In this document: positions 17,762 through 26,540 of the stretch, in pieces
How the letters are laid out: the number at the start of each line of letters is the position of its first letter
Position numbering within the stretch: position 1 is the stretch's first letter
From: an uncultured Collinsella sp.
Lineage (GTDB): Bacteria; Actinomycetota; Coriobacteriia; Coriobacteriales; Coriobacteriaceae
NCBI GenBank assembly: GCA_900544205.1
Contig: UQUG01000003.1
Location: 1-64,000 of the forward strand
DNA: 64,000 nucleotides
Direction of reading: 5' to 3'
Notes under the pieces: model-generated
What the model saw: only the letters and a program-made list of their open reading frames with translations
What the model was told of the DNA's origin: nothing
Database searches by the model: none
Program-made: the position numbers and the translations under genes

Positions 17762-17921
17762 CGCGTTCCTTTCTCCTCATACCTTTTGGGCATGCGTCAC
17801 GGGCCCCCGCGCGGCGCCGAGAGCGAATCGGCGCAGGCTTGGGGCCAGTTGCGTAGAGGTTGAGGTTCGGGTTTCGCCGGCTTACGCAGCTTGGCGGGCA
17901 GAGCGCCCGGGCTCGCTGCGC

Positions 17922-18176
17922 CTAGGGCGCGGCGGGATCCGCGACGCCGGAGGTGTCGATCTCGCCCAGATTGGCGAGCTGCTCGATGAGGGGGAGGCCC
18001 ATCGGGTCGTCCACCTCGACGCCGCCGAGCACGATGGTGCTGTCGCGCGTGTCGATTTGGGTTGTGAACACGGCCGGGTCGAAGCCCGAAGCGATAAAGC
18101 CAATGCCCGCGAGGACAACACCCGCGGCAACGAGCCCGCCCGCCACGGCGAGGTAGATCTTCTTCGCGCTGGTCAT
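17922..18176 (-). CDS. Small membrane protein, third gene of the PadR/DUF1700 operon (DUF4097-like N-terminus)
   Basis: 84 residues. ATG 18176 is chosen since AAAGGAG lies 8 bases upstream; the GTG at 18185 would abut that site. One helix (IYLAVAGGLVAAGVVLAGIGFIASGF is longer than quoted here), then GFDPAVFTTQID and a short acidic tail. Operons of this type usually end in a protein of about 300 residues with a DUF4097 beta-structure; this one has the same beginning but stops early (VADPAAP). It is either a reduced version or a truncation. It probably works with DUF1700 in envelope stress or adhesion. Confidence 0.7.
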   Translation of the reverse strand: MTSAKKIYLAVAGGLVAAGVVLAGIGFIASGFDPAVFTTQIDTRDSTIVLGGVEVDDPMGLPLIEQLANLGEIDTSGVADPAAP

Positions 18177-18191
18177 GGTACTCACTCCTTT

Positions 18192-18815
18192 CTACGCCGC
18201 GAGATGCGCGGCAGCGCCGCCCTTCTCGCCCTTGCCCTTCCAGAAGGGCGAGGCGGCCTTCCTCGCCCAGAGCGCCGAAAGGCGCGCAATTTGTTTTAAG
18301 GCGGCCCAAGCGCCAGCACCAACGAAGAGCGCCACGCCGACGAGGCCGAGCCCCACGCCCGCCGAGGCGAGGGCGTACGGGAAGTGGCCGATGGTGACGC
18401 CGCTTACGGCAAGCAGGAGCTCAACTACGCCCACGCCCCCGAGTGCCGCCGCGACGATCCACACGCAGAGTGCCAGCAGCCAGATGCAGATATAGACCGT
18501 GACGGCCACGGCGGCGAAGGCGGCGAGCAGCGGCACCCACACCGGGGAGCCCACGATGGTCAGCACCCACAGCAGCGTGGTGCTGCGCCGGCGCGTCCTC
18601 GCGATCGCGCGCGGCACGGCGGGCAGGTCGTCGAGCGTGGCCTCCGCCACCTCGCCGGGTGTGCCCATGGCGGCCACGGCCTCCTCCTCGCTCATACCGT
18701 CCTCCATGCGGTCAGCGATGGCCTCCGCATAGAACGCCTTGGTCTCCTCCACCTGCTCGGCCGGCAGGCAGGCGAGCAGCTCGCCCAACCGGCCCAGAAA
18801 CTCATCGCGCGTCAT
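18192..18815 (-). CDS. DUF1700 family membrane protein
   Basis: 207 residues from ATG 18815 (GAGGGGG upstream). The N-terminal 80 residues form the typical cytosolic part MTRDEFLGRLGELLACLP ... MSEEEAVAAMGTPGEVAEA, followed by four hydrophobic segments and a basic C-terminus. DUF1700 proteins are encoded next to PadR regulators in many Gram-positives; the function is unsettled. It overlaps the PadR gene by 14 bases. Confidence 0.88.
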   Translation of the reverse strand: MTRDEFLGRLGELLACLPAEQVEETKAFYAEAIADRMEDGMSEEEAVAAMGTPGEVAEATLDDLPAVPRAIARTRRRSTTLLWVLTIVGSPVWVPLLAAFAAVAVTVYICIWLLALCVWIVAAALGGVGVVELLLAVSGVTIGHFPYALASAGVGLGLVGVALFVGAGAWAALKQIARLSALWARKAASPFWKGKGEKGGAAAHLAA

Positions 18816-19122
18816 GGTGCGCCCCCTCAACGTATGCGTAAATCTCCCGTACGGACGGCCACTCGGCCAGGAACTCCTCGATGCGTGCTCGCCCGTCGTC
18901 CGTGATGCGGTAGTACCGGCGCAGCCGCCCGTTGTGCTCGGCGGAGCGCGCCGTGATGCACCCGGCTTTCTCCAGGCGCTTGAGCAGCGGGTAGAGCGTC
19001 GACTCCGTGAGCCCCATGCTCGCCGGTACGTCCTTCACGATCTGGTAGCCGTAGGACTCCTCGCCGGAGACGGCCGCGAGCACGCAGGCCTCCAGGAAGC
19101 CGCGCTTCATCTGTGCCTCCAT
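18802..19122 (-). CDS. PadR family transcriptional regulator
   Basis: 106 residues, start ATG 19122 with AGGAGG 7 bases upstream. It shows the PadR winged helix: FLEACVLAAVSGEESYGYQI, LTESTLYPLLKRLEKAGCI and RRYYRITDDGRARIEEF. PadR proteins usually repress their own operon and are released by a small ligand or by interaction. The divergent region upstream (19123-19200) contains AT-rich TATACTATGC/TATACACACTATA repeats suited to a PadR operator. Confidence 0.9.
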   Translation of the reverse strand: MEAQMKRGFLEACVLAAVSGEESYGYQIVKDVPASMGLTESTLYPLLKRLEKAGCITARSAEHNGRLRRYYRITDDGRARIEEFLAEWPSVREIYAYVEGAHHDAR

Positions 19123-19779
19123 CCGCACACCTCCTCTCGTCATATACTATGCTATACACACTATACGATGCAAGGTATTAGACGTCAACTCTCATCGCGA
19201 AGATTCTCCGGCCCCTGCGCGCTGCGAACGTGATGTCGCGGGGCGGTTGGCATTATGCATGAAACGTCAAGTAACGCTCTTTTGATCCACTTCCACTCGG
19301 CCCCATTCGCCTTGTACAACGCCCCCTTTCAACCTTGGGTTCAAGAGAGCCGCTAGGCTGGACGTGCCGGACGGTAAAGTCCTGGACGCCATGGTGAACT
19401 TCTCCGATGCCATGGGGGTCATGGGTCTACGCCGATGGAGTCCCACGTACGCGGCAGGGCTCGCCCGTCACCGCTGGTCGCCGGACGGTCCCCACGCCCC
19501 GCTCGCCAACGCGCAGGCGACAGCAGCAGTCCAGCGCTGGCTGGAGACGCCGGAATGCCCAGAAGATGCGTTTCCCATCGCTGCGGCAGAGCTTTTTGCA
19601 GGGGTGGCAGTTTTTCTATATCCCAAGGTCAGATAGGCTTCGGTAGCCACCTTGGAAGCATCGCCAATAGACTCTTCCTTTATACGTTCGGCATAATCGT
19701 AGGCGATACCCACAAATTCCAGTCCCGAGCAACAGGAGTACAATTGCTGCAATTGTTGCCAGCTGTTGGGAGATGGAAG
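19123..19779. other. Intergenic region with PadR promoter and no convincing gene
   Basis: About 650 bases. The first 60 carry AT-rich, partly symmetric sequence (ATACTATGCTATACAC) that could bind PadR. A frame at 19364-19636 (90 codons, GTG start without ribosome site) is open but shows no domain. The LuxR frame is also open upstream of its start without homology. I see no proven gene. Confidence 0.4.
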
Positions 19780-20784
19780 ATGGACTGCGATGGCTACCCG
19801 CGCATTCCCATGCCGTTGATGTGCACCGCCTTTGTGCCGGGGCAGATTGACGCTGCGGTTGCAGGCATTTCCGACCCCGATTCACGCACCATCGCCACGG
19901 CAGAAGCGCTGTACTTTCGCGGACAGGCCACGCTCGCTGCCAAGACGGCGCGCCCCTATCTTGACGCCACCGATCCCGCACTGCGCTATTCCGCATGCCT
20001 TATCTGCGGATATGCCAGTCTGTCGCTCAACCGTATCGCCGACGCCCGCCGGTGCCTTGCTGGCATCCTCGATACGCCAACTGACGAGGAATCGCCCGCC
20101 GTCCACGCCACGCATATCCTGTTCGCCTCGGCCGCGAGTGTCCTGCTGCACTTGCCTTCCCCGTATTCTGCTGAAGAGTTTTATCCACTTGCGGCGCATC
20201 TGCCCGAAGGCCTGCGCCTATTCGCCAGCTACGTGATGGCGCACGCCTTGTACCTGCGCGGCGATTACGGCCGCAGCCTGGGCATGGCGGAAAACGCCCT
20301 GATTATGAAACAGGGAAGCTATCCCATCTCGGAGCTGTTCCTGCACCTGGCAGCTTCCATGGCATGCATGAGCCTCAAGGACATCGACGCCGCAAAAACG
20401 CACTTCGGAGCTGCTTGGAACGTTGCGCGCCCCGACGGCCTTGTCGAACTTATCGGCGAGCACCACGGCCTTTTGCAGGGGCTTATCGAGGCGTGTCTAA
20501 AAACGCAATACCCTGACGACTTCGCACGCATCATCGAGATTACGTATCGATTCAGCTACGGCTGGCGGCGCATCCACAACCCCGATTCGGGCGAGGACGT
20601 GGCCGACGATCTAACGACCACGGAATTCACCATGGCCATGCTCGCCTGTCGCGGGTGGACCAACGCCGAAATCGCACGCCATATGGGAGTATCGCCGGGC
20701 ACCGTCAAAAACCGCCTATCAGGAGTGTATGCCAAGCTTGGAATCGGAACTCGCGCCGAGCTGGTTGCCCACATGTTGCGCTAG
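19780..20784 (+). CDS. LuxR-type HTH transcriptional regulator
   Basis: 334 residues. The frame is open from 19435, but ATG 19780 (MDCDGYPRIPMP) has GGGAG 8 bases upstream. Residues about 20-250 are helical repeats of TPR character (ATAEALYFRGQATLAAKTA, AHALYLRGDYGRSLGMAENA). The C-terminus has the LuxR/GerE helix-turn-helix: TTTEFTMAMLACRGWTNAEI and GVSPGTVKNRLSGVYAKLGI. It likely controls the adjacent surface protein gene 157 bases downstream. The input is unknown. Confidence 0.85.
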   Translation: MDCDGYPRIPMPLMCTAFVPGQIDAAVAGISDPDSRTIATAEALYFRGQATLAAKTARPYLDATDPALRYSACLICGYASLSLNRIADARRCLAGILDTPTDEESPAVHATHILFASAASVLLHLPSPYSAEEFYPLAAHLPEGLRLFASYVMAHALYLRGDYGRSLGMAENALIMKQGSYPISELFLHLAASMACMSLKDIDAAKTHFGAAWNVARPDGLVELIGEHHGLLQGLIEACLKTQYPDDFARIIEITYRFSYGWRRIHNPDSGEDVADDLTTTEFTMAMLACRGWTNAEIARHMGVSPGTVKNRLSGVYAKLGIGTRAELVAHMLR

Positions 20785-20941
20785 CGGCCAGACTGCCCGG
20801 CGTATCGAAAGCACTCCGGGGGCCTAGCGCTTTCGCGCGCTCAAATTGGACATTTTGACCCTCGAACGGCACTACCGCCACGGGGCACCTTCTCGCAAAA
20901 TTGGATTATTTCCACCGAAATTTGCGGGATGGGAGCCCAAA

Positions 20942-23900
20942 ATGCTTGATCGCCGTTCGCTACTTATCGCCGGAACATCCTCGCTAGCGAGCATTATGTT
21001 GCCTCGCGTGCCGGGAAGCGAAAATGCCTTCCTGCTGCCGTTCGCGCCCACCGCGGCCTATGCCGACGAAGAAGACCCCTTCAAGGTCCTGGTGCTCTCG
21101 CGCACCATGTTTGGTGTGGTTGTGATCGACGTCGCCAACAAGAATATGCCCATCAAGGGAGCCCAGGTCACGCTCGCGTCGCGTTATGCCGCGGGCAAGC
21201 AGCTCTCCGCCACTACCGACGACGAGGGCACGGCCATCTTTGAGGTCGCGCCTCTTTCGGAAGGCTACGTGGACGAGGCAACGCTTCTCGACGCGTACGA
21301 CTTTAACGGCGGCATCTCCATTAGCATGGCAGGCTACCGCGATGTCGAGATTCCCCTTGCGCGTATCCAGGGCGGCGCCGCTATTACCGCACCCACACGT
21401 CCGCTCTCCGATGGCGAGCCGTACTTTCGACAGCTCACGTTCGACGAATGGGACATCCAGTACGCCGACGCCACGTTTATGGCAATGCCAGCGGACGAAG
21501 CAGCAAACGACCAGCCCGACACGCACGCTTTTACCGTGCAGGCTCATCTGCCGCAGGGCGGGCAGGCAACGTTGCATATCAATAAAGTGATGCCCTCTGC
21601 GGGCAGCTCAACCGAAACCGTCACGCAGATCGGCCAGATCAAGGCCAGCGCATCGGGCGCGGATAATCTGGCGACGTTCACGCTCGAAGACACGTTCCTC
21701 GACGCGGCATCGAGCCTTCTGGAAGAAGGATGCAAGCTGCGCTTTGTCCTCGACTACCAGGGCAAAACCTACACACTCTCCTCCCCCATGGCCGTTGTCA
21801 CTGCGCCGGCGGCAAAGGCGGAATCCGGATCGACCACTATCGTCCCCACCACCATGGACCAAGAGATCACTCCGTTTGATTTCCCCGCGGCGTTTCCCGG
21901 CATCGGCGGCAATAAGTTCACGTGTTGGATGCCCACATTTCCGATCCTCTTCGATTTCTCGTTTGCTGGATACGTGCTGTTTGGCGGAGGATACAAACCA
22001 GCCAGCTATATGAACGATTCGGGCAACCCTGATCCGGAATACTGGAAGAAATCGCCGCGTGAGTCGGGCGCCAAGCAGGCAAACCGCTACCTCGACGAGA
22101 TGGAGGGGAAGTGGAATCAGTACAAGAGGATGAGTGCCGGTTCGGGCACCGATCCAAGAAACACCAAGCTCCTTCGCCACCATTGCACGCCGCTGTTCAC
22201 GATGGATATCGCCACACAGCTGTACGGCTCGCTCGCCTACGATTGGGTGGGCAAAACCTGGGGTAACAACAACGACCCCGCATACGGCAATATTAAGGCC
22301 CTCTTCCAGGTAAGAACCGACCTCAATTGGACCGAGCAGTTTACCCTAGGACCGGTGCCATTTTTCCTAAACGTCAACCCCTGGGTGCTGGCAAAACTGG
22401 CGCTCGCCGTGGGTGCCCACACGCACGGCAGCGGCGCGGCGTTTTTTAAAAACATTTCGCTCGACTATTCAAACACGTCGGGCTCGTTCACCATCCAGAT
22501 CGGGCTTGCCGTCACCTTTGGCGCCGGCGTTGCAGGCGTCGCTTCGTCTGCCGTGCGCGGCGCCGCATCCCTCACGCTGTTCATTGGGTACGAAAAGGCA
22601 AATGGACACCAGCTTCCGCGACTGCGTGTAGGTGCAGACGTCGATGTCGATGTAATACTCCAGTTCGTAATGTTCAAGTGGACCACCAAGGCTTGGTCGG
22701 GGTCGTGGCCCACACTCATCGATTCGTGGAATATGTCGGTGAACAATGGCGACCAGTATGTGCTCCAGCGCTCTGAGCTCGCATTGGATGGAGATACGCC
22801 TTATACGCTGGATGCCTGCTTCGGCTCGGCCGGCAACGCCGAGGCGGGTGGTGTGCCGCAATTTATCGCATCGGCCACCATCGTCACCAACGCCGAACTG
22901 CTCGCACGCGCCGAGGTTAAGGCCACTGCCGTAAACGCCGCGCCTGTCGTGCGCGATTGGGATCAAGCGGTCACGCGCATTGAGCTCGAGGCGGATGCAG
23001 AAAGCGACGACACGGGACAGATCGACCATTTCGTCCATGCACTGATAGAGAACGACGAAAACGCCGCGCCGATGTATGAGTACACCTACATCGGTCAGGC
23101 AACGAACACCGTTGCCGACCCGAACGCCGATTCTGCCGGCGTGTCGGAGGACGAGCGCGGCGGCATCAAGCCCTCGAGCGACAACGTGCTGTTTGCTGGC
23201 GTGCTCAGCGAAGCCCACATGAAGCTGGCAATGATTGCCGGCGTAGAATGCCTGTTCCGTATCGCCTCGGTGCGCTACGGCGACAATGGTCGCTCGCGCC
23301 TGGTGGTACACACAAAGGCAAACGGAACGTGGTCCGCTCCCACGCCTGTGGACTTTCCCCTTGGGTTTGGCGAGGGCGACGTGGAGCGCGACAGCATATA
23401 CGATTACGACTTCGACGTAGTGGAATATACGGACGGAAGAGGAAACCAGGACGCCTACGTGCTGCTGGTCTCGGGCGAGCGCCCCGCCGGCGACGACACC
23501 CTTTTCGATATGGCAAGCACAGCCGGCATACTGTCCGTTGTGCGCCTGCGCATAAGCAGCGACGGAGTTCGCGTGGTATCGCACACGTCGTGGCGCAGCA
23601 TCTCGCGCGGCCGCCTTCAGGAGGATGGCTACCATTGCCTGCAGTGCCCACGCATCACGGTGGGCAAGACACTTGTCAACGGGCGCCTGTCGGGCGCCTA
23701 CCTCCACCGCCGCGGAACCACCGCAGAAAAGGCGCTCGGCAGCGAGGCCGAGGTTGCGCTGGAGTGCTTTACCCTGTGGTCGGACGTTTCGGGCGACAGC
23801 CTGACGTTCCGCCAAGTTCTCCGCTTTCCGCAGGCACCGTCGAGCATCGAGCTCGGCGCGCCCGAGAATATCAACGGCAAAATGGTGGTGCCCGTTGCAT

Positions 23901-25309
23901 ACGAGACCGCAGGCGGTTGTGGCTGTGCATCGTACGCCGTGATCGGCCAGTCCATTGCGGGCTGGGGCGTTATGTCGCCAGATGCCACAGTACCCCACGC
24001 GGTGCCGTGGCCGCAGCACACGGGCTTTTTGGCTACCGTCAACGAGCAACTGCAGCATATTACTTGGACGCGAGGCGCATCGGTATTTGCAACGCAGCCC
24101 GTGGGTGCCGCAGGCTGCGGCCCGGCATCGTTCAGCGTAAGCAACAACGGCAGATGCGTGCTCTATGTAGAGAACACCGATGGTAAGGTGGGACAAACCT
24201 ACGACGAAGAAGGCAACCCGGTAGCAGTGATGGGCAAGCACTTCCGCATCTTCGCCAGCACCTTGGCAGGCGATCTGTTTACGGAGCCGTTCGTGATGTG
24301 CGAGCTGGACCATCCCGTCGATCAGATAACGACATTTTTGACGTCGGGGAGCATGCTCTCCGCGCTCGCTACGCACATTGTGAGCGCGGAGAAGAGCGAG
24401 GCAGAGCTGCACGGCATCGAAGTGCCCTTGGTGGCGTGTGCCACTCCGACGGGCGCAGTCGCTACCTCGGGCGCGGTGGTGCCTGGAGCAGCAGGCGAAT
24501 CCTTTATGGTCACGGTGCGAAACGACGGCAACACCTTGCTGACCGCCGGCACGATCGATCTGTACCGAGAGGGCTCCAGCCAGCCGTTCTCCAGCGCATC
24601 CATCGGATTCGGAGCGAACACACGCATGGCATCGATCTACGATCCAGAGCTTGCCGAGGACGCTTCGGCCAACGACATGACACACGTGAAGTACGCGCTC
24701 GAGACGCTGGGCGCACGTTTTGCAACGCACCCACTGGTAGCCGACAGTGGCAACGCCGTGCTGGCACCAGGTTGCACGGCACAGTTCCGCATGAGCTTCG
24801 CCATCCCCGAGAGTTGGAGCGACGAAGTGGGCAAACGCGTAACGCTGTATGCGAAGGCGCGTAATCTGGTGGCGCTCGATCCCGTAACGCTCGAGGAAAT
24901 TCGACCGGGCGCAAACTCGGCGCTGGGTGCCGTGCTGCACGAGCTTCATGTGCCCGACGCGGCATGCGAACGCTCGGAAGTTCAGGTCGGCGTATGCGGC
25001 AGCGCGGATACGATAGGACTTCACGACGCCCCGATGACAGCAGACGGCGATGGTGGCTCGAGTGGCGGCGGTACTGACAAGGGCGGCGGCTCCGGCGGAA
25101 GCAGCTCCGGCAGTGGCAAGGACCACGGCAATAACAAGCGCTCCGGAAAAGCGGGCGCGCTTGCGGGCACGGGCGATGTCAACGCTCCCCTTACGGCAGC
25201 CGCTGCTGCACTCGCCGCGGCAGGCGCCGGCCTCGTCGCCTACAGCGTCCGCCGCACGGCGCTCGAGCGTAGCGGCAGCGATGAAGCCGGTACGGATGGG
25301 TCCCGCTAG
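20942..25309 (+). CDS. Large Tat-exported surface protein with LAGTG sorting signal (1455 aa)
   Basis: Start ATG 20942 (GGGAG 6 bases upstream); the frame is open from 20846 without ribosome site. Signal: DRRSLLIAG (twin Arg) and a cleavage site after AAYA. Then Ig-like or carboxypeptidase-regulatory-like modules (PIKGAQVTLASRYAAGKQL), a long beta-rich region without known catalytic motif, and after residue about 1380 a Gly/Ser-rich linker. The C-terminus LAGTGDVNAPLTAAAAAL, hydrophobic helix and YSVRR tail make an LPXTG-like sortase signal. The protein is exposed on the wall. The ligand is unknown; it may bind host or polymer. Confidence 0.85.
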   Translation: MLDRRSLLIAGTSSLASIMLPRVPGSENAFLLPFAPTAAYADEEDPFKVLVLSRTMFGVVVIDVANKNMPIKGAQVTLASRYAAGKQLSATTDDEGTAIFEVAPLSEGYVDEATLLDAYDFNGGISISMAGYRDVEIPLARIQGGAAITAPTRPLSDGEPYFRQLTFDEWDIQYADATFMAMPADEAANDQPDTHAFTVQAHLPQGGQATLHINKVMPSAGSSTETVTQIGQIKASASGADNLATFTLEDTFLDAASSLLEEGCKLRFVLDYQGKTYTLSSPMAVVTAPAAKAESGSTTIVPTTMDQEITPFDFPAAFPGIGGNKFTCWMPTFPILFDFSFAGYVLFGGGYKPASYMNDSGNPDPEYWKKSPRESGAKQANRYLDEMEGKWNQYKRMSAGSGTDPRNTKLLRHHCTPLFTMDIATQLYGSLAYDWVGKTWGNNNDPAYGNIKALFQVRTDLNWTEQFTLGPVPFFLNVNPWVLAKLALAVGAHTHGSGAAFFKNISLDYSNTSGSFTIQIGLAVTFGAGVAGVASSAVRGAASLTLFIGYEKANGHQLPRLRVGADVDVDVILQFVMFKWTTKAWSGSWPTLIDSWNMSVNNGDQYVLQRSELALDGDTPYTLDACFGSAGNAEAGGVPQFIASATIVTNAELLARAEVKATAVNAAPVVRDWDQAVTRIELEADAESDDTGQIDHFVHALIENDENAAPMYEYTYIGQATNTVADPNADSAGVSEDERGGIKPSSDNVLFAGVLSEAHMKLAMIAGVECLFRIASVRYGDNGRSRLVVHTKANGTWSAPTPVDFPLGFGEGDVERDSIYDYDFDVVEYTDGRGNQDAYVLLVSGERPAGDDTLFDMASTAGILSVVRLRISSDGVRVVSHTSWRSISRGRLQEDGYHCLQCPRITVGKTLVNGRLSGAYLHRRGTTAEKALGSEAEVALECFTLWSDVSGDSLTFRQVLRFPQAPSSIELGAPENINGKMVVPVAYETAGGCGCASYAVIGQSIAGWGVMSPDATVPHAVPWPQHTGFLATVNEQLQHITWTRGASVFATQPVGAAGCGPASFSVSNNGRCVLYVENTDGKVGQTYDEEGNPVAVMGKHFRIFASTLAGDLFTEPFVMCELDHPVDQITTFLTSGSMLSALATHIVSAEKSEAELHGIEVPLVACATPTGAVATSGAVVPGAAGESFMVTVRNDGNTLLTAGTIDLYREGSSQPFSSASIGFGANTRMASIYDPELAEDASANDMTHVKYALETLGARFATHPLVADSGNAVLAPGCTAQFRMSFAIPESWSDEVGKRVTLYAKARNLVALDPVTLEEIRPGANSALGAVLHELHVPDAACERSEVQVGVCGSADTIGLHDAPMTADGDGGSSGGGTDKGGGSGGSSSGSGKDHGNNKRSGKAGALAGTGDVNAPLTAAAAALAAAGAGLVAYSVRRTALERSGSDEAGTDGSR

Positions 25310-25357
25310 CTCTCAGCCGCTTTTTGAGCGGCGCTGACCCTATTCGTCGAACAAAAA

Positions 25358-25389
25358 GGGGCTGGCTCTGATATCCCAGAGCCAGCCCC
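25358..25389 (-). terminator. Strong hairpin terminator between convergent genes
   Basis: Arms GGGGCTGGCTCTG and CAGAGCCAGCCCC, followed on the minus strand by TTTTT. It terminates the membrane-protein gene at 25397 and may act for the surface protein from the other side. A second hairpin (CAGCCGCT...AGCGGCGCTG, about 25315) follows the surface gene. Confidence 0.75.
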
Positions 25390-25396
25390 TTGCGCA

Positions 25397-25981
25397 TTAG
25401 ATATCGCTGGCGTCGTCGAGTTCTGCCTCGAGCTTGGCACGGCATCTTTTCACCGTGAAAAACGTTGCGCACAGGGCAGCAAACGTGGCCGCGAAAATCG
25501 TCGCACCGCAGAACACGCCCGTGGCCAGGTTCGCCAACCAAAAGACGCTTTCGAGCGGTACGATCTGCGCCTCAGCGATACAGCGCATTGCAGCAATAAC
25601 AAGCGCGAACGCGGCGCCGCTAAGGCCGCTGACAAGCAGGAAATATCCAACAGGAAGATGCTCGGTTTGCCCAAAACGATTGGTATCGACATAGCCCTTC
25701 CGCGTTTGCAGTCCTGCGCAAATCAACATCACAAGAACGAGCCACAAATACATGGCTGCCTCGAACGGCGTTGCAAAGCCATGCGGCATTTCACTGGCGT
25801 CGCTGTGAACCCACGCAACCTGTCGAGCTATAAACTGGTAGAAAAAGATCATCAACATGCCAAACGAAAGCAGCACGAAACCAATCTTGTAGATCTTCGC
25901 GCTCTCAGCCTCCAGGCGCTCGTCCTTTGGGCCGGCATATTCACGCCACTTTTGCACGAGTTTTAAATCTTCAAATTTCAT
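25397..25981 (-). CDS. Four-helix membrane protein (DUF6773-like)
   Basis: 194 residues. A cytosolic start (MKFEDLKLVQKWREYAGPKDER) and four hydrophobic segments near 30-50, 70-90, 108-130 and 140-165, with a basic cytosolic tail. Ribosome site AGGAG upstream of ATG 25981. It follows an XRE regulator by 9 bases, a common pairing in Firmicutes and Coriobacteria. Function unknown; the pair may be a self-regulated envelope or stress module. Confidence 0.75.
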   Translation of the reverse strand: MKFEDLKLVQKWREYAGPKDERLEAESAKIYKIGFVLLSFGMLMIFFYQFIARQVAWVHSDASEMPHGFATPFEAAMYLWLVLVMLICAGLQTRKGYVDTNRFGQTEHLPVGYFLLVSGLSGAAFALVIAAMRCIAEAQIVPLESVFWLANLATGVFCGATIFAATFAALCATFFTVKRCRAKLEAELDDASDI

Positions 25982-25990
25982 AGCGAACTC

Positions 25991-26221
25991 CTAAAGAGCG
26001 TCAGGGTCGACGTCGTTTTCGTCTTCCCAAAACAAGTCGTTCAACGTAACGCGCAGCGCTTTACAGATTGCCACGCACAAATTGAGCGTGGGGTTGTAGC
26101 CGCCCGCCTCGATCAGGCCGATGGTCTGGCGCGTAACGCCCACGGCCTCGGCCAAGTCAGCTTGCGAAAGGCCAACCGCCGCGCGCGCCGCCTTCATGCG
26201 TAGGTTCTTTTTGCCCGGCAT
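25991..26221 (-). CDS. XRE-family HTH regulator (76 aa)
   Basis: A single helix-turn-helix domain of the Cro/CI type: NLRMKAARAAVGLSQADLAE, GVTRQTIGLIEAGGYNPTL and a short acidic tail. The frame extends to 26281, but ATG 26221 follows AAAGGAAC. It is the first gene of a two-gene operon with the membrane protein. Half-sites GACAGATAT and ATATCTGTC just upstream may be its operator. Confidence 0.88.
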   Translation of the reverse strand: MPGKKNLRMKAARAAVGLSQADLAEAVGVTRQTIGLIEAGGYNPTLNLCVAICKALRVTLNDLFWEDENDVDPDAL

Positions 26222-26242
26222 GGAGTTCCTTTCGTAGTAATG

Positions 26243-26311
26243 GACAGATATCCGTTGCAACATGACAGAAATATATTGCATATATCAGACAATGTCAACT
26301 ATATCTGTCAT
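26243..26311. promoter_or_regulatory. Repeated GACAGATAT-type half-sites, candidate XRE operator
   Basis: Four related half-sites: GACAGATAT (26243), GACAGAAATAT (26264), ATATCAGAC (26282) and ATATCTGTC (26301). They are arranged as inverted pairs upstream of the XRE gene, within AT-rich promoter sequence. Confidence 0.5.
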
Positions 26312-26371
26312 TATGAAAACCATATTCGTCATCGTCATGCGGACATTACAACTTCGGTTCACTATTCAAAC

Positions 26372-26408
26372 TTACTCGGACAGAACCGACTCGGTTTTGT
26401 CCGAGTAA
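26372..26408 (+). promoter_or_regulatory. Hairpin upstream of the topoisomerase operon
   Basis: A 17-bp interrupted stem with arms TTACTCGGACAGAACCG and CGGTTTTGTCCGAGTAA and loop ACT. No T-run follows. It lies 130 bases before the ParE-like start and may be an operator or a 5' leader structure. Confidence 0.4.
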
Positions 26409-26540
26409 ACGCTGTTCCACCTAATTCCGAACGATTGTTCGATGGATTTCGTGTTGGTTGGAATCGCCTATGGACTGGGCTATGCTACCTTGACTATCTA
26501 TATGACTAAAACGCAGCAAAGGAGCACCGAGAGAGCGAGT

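Noticed and set aside
22469..25126. 885-codon minus-strand frame opposite the surface protein
   Set aside because: Antisense shadow; no domain, no signal, the plus-strand gene is well supported.
26442..26540. Upstream extension of the ParE-like protein
   Set aside because: No ribosome site; family proteins begin at MAKNTANYG-like sequence.
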